Of a stretch of 64,000 nt of DNA, positions 56,608 to 64,000 are shown piece after piece. This DNA comes from Grammothele lineata (lineage: Eukaryota > Basidiomycota > Agaricomycetes > Polyporales > Polyporaceae). The stretch is taken from positions 1 to 64,000 of the forward strand of contig NDFF03000116.1 of assembly GCA_002150815.3 (NCBI GenBank), read 5' to 3'. The position numbers and the translations under genes are program-made. Within the stretch, counting starts at the first letter, position 1. The number at the start of each line of letters is the position of its first letter. Below the pieces are notes generated by a model, which saw nothing but the letters and a program-made list of their open reading frames with translations, made no database searches and was not told the DNA's origin.

Positions 56608-59170
56608 ATGGGCTCCTTCCTCCTTCTCCTGGCCTCCCTTCTCAGCGCCTGGACGCTCCTCACCCCCGAGCCCCAGGCCCGCGCTCTCGACGACGGCGTT
56701 GCCAGGCTGCCAGGTCCGTGTTCCCGTTCGCCCTTCCTCGTGTACCCGTCCTCACGCCGTGTACAGTCCTTGGATACAACAGTTAGCACATGTCCCCGCC
56801 CGTGTCTTCCGAACCGCGCTAATTTTAGTTGCGCTGCCCCTACCCAGCTTGGAACGCCTATCACGTACGTCCTCGACCCTCGCATCCCTCTGGCACCGTC
56901 CCCGAGTTGCCCGTGCTCATCTAAGTTCCCTCGCTCCAGTGCGACATCAACGAGACCGTCGTCCTCGAAGCAGCCCAGCTGATAGTCTCCCTCGGCCTTA
57001 AGGTGTGCGCCCTTTCAACTCTCCCTTTCAAGGCGTCCCGCCTGCTCCTTTCTCACACGTCGTAACCAGGATGTTGGGTACACTCACGTCAACATCGACG
57101 ACTGCTATGCAGAGAAGAATCGCAGCGCATCGGGCGATATTGTTCCCGGTTCGTCGTCTGTCATCTGACTTCGCCTTCCTTCTCGGCCTTGACATAGTGG
57201 TCTTATAGACAGCGTTCGCTTCGCGTCCGGTTTCAACAATCTGACAGACCAGATTCACGGCCTCGGCTTGTAAGTCCCCATGCACTCTGTGTGTGCGGTC
57301 AACTTCTTGACGCCGTTCATCAGGAAAGCGGGGATTGTAAGCACGCGTTTCCTGGGTTACATCCCTACTACCTTGTTCCTCATATATTTCCTCATATATG
57401 CGTTTTCCAGTACAGCGATTCCGGCTGGTTCACTTGCGCTCTTTACCCCGGGTCGTACCTGAACGAGTACAGGTACGAGTCCTTCTGTCAGAATCGCACG
57501 CTACTCCCAACACGACGGCCCACGTACGGTTAGGGATGTGAAGCAGTTCCAGGAGTGGGGCTTTGACTACCTTAAGTAGGTGGCTCTTGACATCTCGATT
57601 GTGCAGGCGCTCACGAAGATTCTATATCTTTCCTAGATTCGATAACTGCGCCAGTATGCTGATTTCTGTGCCGAGGCGAACGAATTTTCTGACTATATGC
57701 GCACTTTAGTTCCATTCGACGATATTATTCGCCAGGGTATCGTCGGAAGTACGTCCTCTTACCCACTCGTTCCGGCTGTTGAGCTCTTGCTCATGTTCTC
57801 GCGAATCACTAAGAATATCAGCGCATCGCGGACGCTATTGCACAAGTTGCCAACGACACTGGCAAGCCTCCTTTGGTCCTGTCCCTTTGCGAGTGGGGTG
57901 AGGTTAGTGGCCATCAAACGAACATCCGGAAACGTTTATCTGAATTTTACAACAACAGGAGCAACCTTGGCTTTGGGCCAGAAGATTCGGTCAGAGCTGG
58001 AGGGTGCGTATAGCAACATTACGCATCATTCTGTGAGCTGACCTCGAGCATCAGACTACGGGAGACGTTGGTAAGGATCGTTGAAGCGAGCTCATTTGCT
58101 CTGCAAGCTGACGTTTGTTTGTCAGACTCTAACTGGGGCTCGGTTGCCAGCATCATCAATCAGTATGTCGCGCCGTGCTTGTTATTGAAGGCTTGATACC
58201 ATTAAGTATGACGTGCAGAAACTCGTTTATTACGTGGGCGTCGGACTTTTATGGCCACAACGACTTGGACATGGTAAGCCTTCGTGTTCAGTATTCTGAA
58301 GGGCATTCACTGATTGGGGCTATCTAGCTTGAAGTGTTAGTCGAACGATCCCTTCTCGTGCCTTCTAGCGATTCACAATCCACAATGCAGCGGCAATGGT
58401 GATCTCACCTACGACGAGGCGAAGACGCATTTCACCGTCTGGGCACTGCTCAGGTCGCCCCTTCTGATCGGCACAGATGTTCGCGCTTTTCCGTTCCTCC
58501 CACTGACATGCATTACTTAATTCGACTCGCCATACAGCTGTCTACAATTAGTGACGAGAACCTCTCGATACTCAAGAACGAGGAAATCATCGCCATCAAC
58601 CAGGACCCCGTCGTCGGAACCGCCGTCTCACCTTTCCGCTGGGGAATCAACGTATGTATCTCTTCGTATACGGAACATATGACCTGATCACAACTCTCAT
58701 CCGAATTGCAGCCGGATTGGGTGAGCAACTCTACGCACCCGGCGCAGTACTGGAGTGGTGAGAGCCAGAACGGCACTCTCTTCATGCTCGTGAGTAGATC
58801 TTCTTTACAGTGTCTCTATTCCTCTCGTTGACGCCCAAGCGTATAGATCAACACCCTCGACGAGCCTGCAGACATGTTCTTCAACCTGACCGAATCCCCG
58901 TGGATCCGGGCCGGCCGGCAATACTCTGTCCGCGTACGTCTCAAATCTGTCTCCTTAATTGGGACAGTAATGCTCATGCACCCCCTCCAGGATCTCTGGA
59001 CGCACACCGACAACGGCACGGCGGTGCGCAACTTCACCGCGACTGCTGTGCCCGCACACGGGGTCGTCGCGCTCCTGCTCAAGGACGCGGGTGACGAGCC
59101 GCCGAACTCTGGGCCGCCGTGTGCGCGGACGGACTGGTGCATGGACAAGAACGGGACGCTTGTGGAGTGA
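56608..59170 (+). CDS. Secreted alpha-galactosidase, GH27
   Basis: Twenty-two exons join in phase to give 436 residues: 56608-56713, 56767-56781, 56848-56864, 56940-57002, 57070-57148, 57209-57269, 57324-57336, 57411-57472, 57534-57575, 57637-57653, 57710-57748, 57814-57902, 57959-58003, 58055-58070, 58126-58162, 58219-58273, 58328-58335, 58391-58478, 58538-58651, 58712-58789, 58847-58933, 58991-59170. The signal peptide is 'MGSFLLLLASLLSAWTLL'. Core motifs: 'GYNTWNAYHCDINET', 'VNIDDCYAEK', 'GIYSDSGWFTC', nucleophile 'YLKFDNCA', 'LSLCEWGEEQPWLWA' and acid/base 'FYGHNDLDMLEVGNGD'. It should remove terminal alpha-1,6-galactose from galactomannan or raffinose-type sugars outside the cell. Six exons are 8-17 nt. 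The stop-proximal region is duplicated downstream at 60221-60345. Confidence 0.93.
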
Positions 59171-59571
59171 ACGGAAGCCGAATCAACTTGTGTAACGGGG
59201 GGTGTATTCAATCGTGAGAAGCAATCGAATTGTTGTACAAATGCTTCCGTGTGAGGGGACATTATATCAGGATCCAAGGAAGCACGGATACATGAAGACT
59301 GAAATCAAGGCAGTCAAGCTTCGTTACCAGAAGCCAACTCGAAGCTGGTAGCGGGCCTTGTACCGATGAAGTAGTCGTTCGATCCACACGCTGGTCACAA
59401 GAAGTGGTCGGTGAAATTGTACAAGGAGGAAACAAAGCTACTCGGATGGATCACTGCGACGGTTGAATCTTCGCAGCGTTGACAACTACAAGGAATTCGA
59501 TGTGGCGGGCTATGATTTTCTTGGTGAACGCCTGCTCAACTACCGAACTCAGGCTAGTGGATTGTACGTAC
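59171..59571. other. 3' flank of the alpha-galactosidase gene
   Basis: From about 59425 onward it is similar to 62375-62520, as part of the duplicated unit. No gene seen. Confidence 0.55.
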
Positions 59572-60215
59572 TGTGTGTCAGGTGAACCAGATTATGATCA
59601 TCGAGCTGTACAGATCACGGCGAGATATCTGTTAGCCATTAACGCAGACAACCGATGACAGACTTACATAAAACTCCACAACCTCTACCTCCGTTTCCAT
59701 GTAGGGTTCTCCATCTTCCTCCAACACACTTGGCGATCCGAAACAACTGATCCACGCCTCACGCTTCACGACGTCAGACATGGCCTCTTGCAAGGGGGAC
59801 CAAAGCGCAGAGCGACGGTTGAGAGGCCTATTATCGATCGTCCTGAACGACATCACAACCTCGGCGCAGTCCTCGTCCATGTCTATGTCTTCAGGCTTAA
59901 CGTCGGCATCGTAGTCCTCGTACTCGTGCCGGACTTCATCTTGACATGCTTTGACATGAGTCAGTGAAGCAACGAGCAGCATGAATCCATAGCCTAGCCT
60001 TGGCGAGCGGCGCAATACGGGCAATCACCCTCGCATCCGTGGGCTCAATAGTGGCCCATTCCTTGATGTCTCCGTCCTTGCCCGTTAGCAAGAATGCCTT
60101 CAGTAACGCCGTGTTAGGACCGCGCGCGGTAGCTTGGCACGACCAAGAACGGAAAGCGTCGCGCAAACTAGTAAGCCCACTGTCGACGTTATCAGTCCGT
60201 GGGAAACTCCGTTCT
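59572..60215 (-). pseudogene. Copy 1 of the tandem gene family: truncated and frameshifted
   Basis: It matches the last ~190 codons of copies 2 and 3 ('SGLTSLRDAFRSWSCQ', 'IARIAPLAKA', 'GYGFMLLVASLTHVKAC', 'EAMSDVVKREAWISCFGS'). A net 4 bp insertion in the tandem 'agcctagcct' at 59991-60000 shifts the frame relative to both other copies, so the two halves lie in different frames. The N-terminal exons are missing: homology stops near 60215, where a fragment of the alpha-galactosidase 3' end begins. An in-place 3' exon ending in a GTACGT donor (59571) is still recognisable. It is therefore a broken copy, closest in sequence to copy 3. Confidence 0.8.
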
Positions 60216-60220
60216 TCCTG

Positions 60221-60345
60221 CTCGGACGGACTGGTGCATGGACAAGAACGGCATTCTTGTGGAGTGAACATGAGCGGAATTAACTCGTGTAGCTCTCAAA
60301 CGTGAGAAGCAATCGGTTCATTGTATAAATATTATCGTGTGAAGC
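60221..60345 (+). pseudogene. Duplicated fragment of the alpha-galactosidase 3' end
   Basis: It closely repeats 59118-59264: the last ~17 codons ('RTDWCMDKNG', 'LVE', stop) and part of the 3' untranslated region ('gtgagaagcaatcg', 'ttgtataaat/ttgtacaaat'). It sits directly beside the truncated edge of copy 1 and has no upstream exons, so it cannot encode an enzyme. Confidence 0.85.
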
Positions 60346-60390
60346 TCTACTGTGGGACGGATGGCCGTCGGATTTGCTTGGGGTTGGCGA

Positions 60391-61995
60391 CTATGAGGAA
60401 GCTGGCAGTTCGACCTGTGATTCTGGCAGTTAATGCATAGTCCTAGCAACACGTTACCCTAAAGAGATACGTACGGTGTATGAGGCGGACTAAAGCGTTG
60501 GGGGGCTGGTAGACGATGTAATGTTAGCCAGATGGTAACATCGTGAACGTATTACAAACCCACCTTCTCAATCAAAGGTTGCACCTCGGCCCCGACGAGC
60601 GTTTCAAAATAGGACGACGACCCGTAGCAGCCGATCCATGCCCCCCTCTTCACGATACCGGACATCGTCTCTTCCAACTGCATGCTCAGCACGGAGTGAG
60701 TTCTGACGGCTCTCCCGTTGATCATCTTGAACGACCATTCCATCTTGACCTCTTGGCCCTCCGAATTCATCTCCAGACTATAAGGGTCTATCTCGCCAAC
60801 GCCGCGGCCGTCATCCGGGTTCCTGACTAGGTGTCTGCAGGACGATGTATGGACCACCTCGCCGAGAAATAGCAAAAAGCCATAAGCCCTAGCAAGCGGC
60901 GCTATGTGAGCAATGGCCTTCACATCTTCCGGATTGGACAGCGGTCGCGTGATGTCTGCGACACAATCCCGCAGCATGAACGCCCTCAAGAACGCAGTGC
61001 CGGGATAGCCCATGGACATTTGGTACGACCAGGCGCGGAAGGCGTCGCGCAGACCGGCTCTGGGGCCGTCGATGTGGGGGAGCGACGAGATGCCAAACTT
61101 TGGCGGCATGAGGATGTGGTACTGCATGAAGGCGATGGGTCCGGGGCCGGCCGGGTGCATGAGGATATGAAAGTTATCGAGGTTGGCGTAAGTGGCGATA
61201 GCATGAACTGAGAACGGAAGTTCGGCTGGAAAAGTGGGAATTTGTTGCTGCCTCTGGCCGTAGACAGCCTTGAATAGGACCCGACGCCCCAAATTTGGGA
61301 GCAGAATGATGACGGTGGCGTAGTGACCTGGCAAATTTGACGCGGTCCTGTGGAGTATACCTTAACTGTGAGCTTGCCGGAATACAGGACAAGATTCATA
61401 CCACTGGCAAGGGAACACTCACATCACCTTTACAATCGGTCCATTACGTGGCGAGCAGACGAAGAGGCCTGCCAGATGATACGTGGCTTCTTTGGCGAGT
61501 GTTGGATCATTGTGCAGTGGACCAAGAGCATTACGGATGAGATTGGACGCGTAGACAGCCCAATGAACATTGGTGGGCGGAGCCTGACGATGGACGAAAT
61601 GGGATTAAAGTTCTCGAGTATAGGTAAATGAATACTATAACAACCTACCATTATCAACGGGGGAAGATTACTTGATCCAGCCAAAGGAAAGTTCAGCACC
61701 GCCTGTTCGAATTGGATACCGGGGTTGGGAGGATTTGCGGAGAGCGTGATAGCGGCAATCTTTGTGCAAGGGGAACCAGACGCAAGAGATGCACCCCCGA
61801 GATAGTCTTCAATCTCCGAAGAATCCTAAAAAATGGTTCGGCATTGAGAACAAGTTCGCGAGAGGCACGCCGAAATTTACTTACGCGAAACTGGTACGGT
61901 TGGGTCTGGAAGGCAGGAGGCATATATCCTCTAGTTGGGGCCCGGAAGGCGGTCCATTCGCCCGCTAGGACAGAGAGATTAGCCAGTGGCTCCAT
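60391..61995 (-). CDS. Copy 2 of the tandem gene family (intact, unknown function)
   Basis: Six exons (61885-61995, 61649-61825, 61423-61583, 60564-61347, 60475-60505, 60391-60422) give 431 residues from 'MEPLANLSVLAGEWTAF'. A central block, 'GHYATVIILLPNLGRRVLF' then 'HAIATYANLDNFHILMHPAG' and 'GPIAFMQYHIL', recalls the beta-core of a large agaricomycete 2-oxoglutarate/Fe(II) prolyl-hydroxylase-like family (LPS...GG..V...AAFYSDVEHEV...V.L.YNL). The residues expected to bind iron are not apparent, so catalysis is doubtful. The second half ('AGLRDAFRAWSYQ', 'AIAHIAPLARAYGFLLFLG') is not recognised. Exon structure matches copy 3 exon by exon, including the 31 nt exon 5; the last exon is the least certain. 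Confidence 0.65.
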
Positions 61996-62412
61996 GAATG
62001 GCCTAGCACCAAGTACGAGGTAATGATCAGGTACGGCCACTCGCACATATCTGCGACCCTTTTGTACGTTTCAGAGGTCCCTCGTATCAAGAACAAAGGA
62101 AGGAGGACAAGGAGACTAGAGTCAATGTAGTCAAGGACGGCCAGCAACCCACTTGACACTGGCGGCGCGCATTGTGCCACCAACACAGCACTAACAAGTA
62201 TTGGTGGCACTCGTCACGCTGGCGCAAAAAGTCACGTGCACGTGCTCGGAGTATCTGCCAGTAGTGGCATATCGGATGTGCGCAATCCTCGAAGATCAAG
62301 ACGGTGCACTCATGGGATAAGAAGAAACGATCAAAGTGTCCGAAGGGTCACATCTGCTCCCATGAGAGGACTCAGATATATCGGTAGGAAACAAAGCCAT
62401 TCCACCGAGGGA
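61996..62412. other. Intergenic region between copies 2 and 3
   Basis: Promoter of copy 2 and 3' end of copy 3. It contains the inverted repeat listed separately; otherwise nothing recognised. Confidence 0.5.
62174..62210. repeat. Perfect 10 bp inverted repeat
   Basis: 'gtgccaccaa' (62174-62183) and 'ttggtggcac' (62201-62210) are exact reverse complements around a 17 nt spacer. It could be a dyad protein-binding site or a hairpin upstream of copy 2. Confidence 0.7.
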
Positions 62413-64000
62413 TCATGGCGGTCGGATCTGTGCAACGCTGACGACTACAAGGAATTCCATGTGACGAGCTATGATTCCTTGGTCAGCGACCGTCTAGTGA
62501 GCGAGCGGGTGAGATATACGTACTGTATATCAGGCGAACCAGAGAATCATCGCACTGGTAGATCGTGTACTCATCAGCTAACCAGTGTCACAGATAACGG
62601 ACGGCAAACTTACAAAATCGATCACACCCTCTACATCCTCTATACAAGGTTCATCGTTGTCCTCGAATATAATCGACGAGCCGAAGCAGCTGATCCACGC
62701 CTGACGTTCTACCACGTCAGTCATAGCCTCTTGCAAGCGGGACGAAAACGCAGAGGGACGGGCAACAGGCCTGCCGTCGATCGTCCTAAACGACCACTTC
62801 ATCTCGATCTCACAATCCTCGCGCATCTCCAGGCCTTCAGGATCAACCTCTGCTTCATAGGCCTTGTACTCATGCGGGACTGCGTGATCGCAGCTTTCAA
62901 TATAGGTCAGTGACGCAAGAAGAAGAGAGAACCCATACGCCTTTGCGAGCGGCGCGATATGGGCAATGACCTTCGCGTCTTTGGGCTTCAAGTTCGTGGC
63001 CGGTTGCTTCATGCCTCCGACCTTCTTCGTGAGCAAGAATGCCTTCAAGAATGCCGCGTTCGGGTCGTGCGTGATCGTTTGCCATGACCAATAGCGGAAC
63101 GCGTTACGAAGACTGGCGAGTCCGCTGCCAACATTCGCGAGCCGTGGAACGTTCTCCCCCTCTGGTGCGATGATGTGGTAGAGCATGAATGCCACTGGTC
63201 CGCCTGCAACGTCAATCGAAGCGGATAACCTCTCGAGACCAGTATAGAAGGCAACCGCGGTGACTGAGAACGGAAGTTCCCCGGGGGGCGTGGTTAAGCG
63301 CATCCGTTTGTGGTCGTGGTGTGCAGTAAACTCTACTTGACGCCCCTGAGAAGGGAGCTGAATGAGCACGCTCGCGTAATGGCCCGGTGAGGAAGATGCG
63401 GTGCTGAATGTGGTTTCGAGTTAGCGAATCGTGATAGGCAGAAAACTCAAAACTAAAGACACACTTCACTAGATATCTTTTCCATCACGTGGCAGGCAAA
63501 CAAAAAAGCCTGCCCGCCGGTACAAGACCTTGCGGTCAAACAGCGTGTCGCCGTGCAGTTGAAGACGGGCATTGCGGATGACATTGGATACAAAGGGGTC
63601 CCAGCGAGAATTCACGGGGATCATCTGATGTCGGACATAATGAAATTCTGGTTAAAATACTGACTTTCCCGTCATGAGAAGGAGAGGAGGGTGGCTCACT
63701 TTCGCCATGCTCTCTGGATCGTCGGCAACGTAGGACTTGTATAGGGGAAAACTCAGCGGAGAAACGCCATCTTGAAGACCGGGGTTGGGAGGATCTACGC
63801 CAGAAGCGATGGAGGCGAAAACCTTGGACTGGAGGCCGGTTCTGGCAAACCTGTTCTCGAAATAGTCTTCGATTTCATCCTGGCGTCGAGTGGCACCAGT
63901 GAGCCGAAGATGAGCAGCAGACGGATGAGTATACACGTACGCGGAACTGGCAAGGCTGAGTCTGTTGATCGGGTGGCACGTATCCGTTGAGGGCTGGCTG
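62413..64000 (-). CDS. Copy 3 of the tandem gene family (5' end beyond the window)
   Basis: Exons 63941-64000 (continuing past the window), 63700-63879, 63470-63624, 62614-63403, 62524-62554 and 62413-62477 join in phase. The encoded part starts 'QPALNGYVPPDQQTQPCQFR', continues 'DEIEDYFENRF', 'SVLIQLPSQGRQVEFTAHHD', 'TAVAFYTGLERLSASIDVAG' and 'IAHIAPLAKAYGFSLLLASL', and ends with a short unconserved tail. It aligns along its length with copy 2. As there, the hydroxylase-like core lacks obvious iron ligands. The final exon is supported by phase and by similarity of the splice site to copy 2. Confidence 0.65.

Overview
The window is nuclear DNA of a filamentous basidiomycete, probably a wood- or litter-decay agaricomycete. 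The evidence is the many 49-85 nt GT-AG introns, a white-collar photoreceptor without a DNA-binding zinc finger, a Skt5-type chitin synthase regulator, a Fus3/Kss1-type MAP kinase and transposon debris of a kind common in Agaricomycetes. Protein-level comparisons were made by eye from knowledge of the families; no search was run. Exon models were built by hand and checked for reading-phase closure across every junction.

Layout. Bases 1-3300 are AT-rich repeat DNA: two arms of a long inverted repeat (about 89-720 and 1835-2460), a separate hairpin (2523-2608) and a transposon-linked reading frame (2732-3196). From about 3340 the DNA becomes GC-rich and gene-dense. In order it holds: a chitin synthase regulator (Skt5/Chs4), an MBD4-like DNA glycosylase, a zinc alcohol dehydrogenase, dynactin p27, a BTB/CAP-Gly fusion protein, an NCS1 nucleobase transporter, tRNA-Leu(AAG), ribosomal protein L10, a Cys-tailed small protein, an Spt21/Ams2-like histone-gene regulator, fructose-bisphosphate aldolase, a WC-1 photoreceptor, a mitochondrial PDK-type kinase, a Fus3/Kss1-type MAP kinase, a CCCH zinc-finger protein, a kinesin-10-like motor, a MED25-ACID-like protein, a coiled-coil protein, SmD1, a membrane-anchored old yellow enzyme, NAD-formate dehydrogenase and a GH27 alpha-galactosidase.

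The right end (59.4-64.0 kb) is an accessory region. It carries three tandem copies of a fungal gene family of unknown role, all on the minus strand. One is a broken copy joined to a duplicated fragment of the alpha-galactosidase 3' end, one is intact, and one runs off the window.

Most genes are unrelated housekeeping or signalling genes with no operon logic. Several pairs are divergent and share short promoter regions: glycosylase/ADH, dynactin/BTB, aldolase/WC-1 and MAPK/CCCH. Carbon metabolism is represented by aldolase, PDK, formate dehydrogenase, ADH and alpha-galactosidase, but there is no obvious biosynthetic cluster. I did not find a clear new defence-type or mobile system. The most unusual material is the duplication at 59-64 kb, the long inverted repeat at the left end, and several odd splicing features (a 22-exon alpha-galactosidase with microexons, GC-AG introns, and an in-frame intron inside the WC-1 LOV domain).
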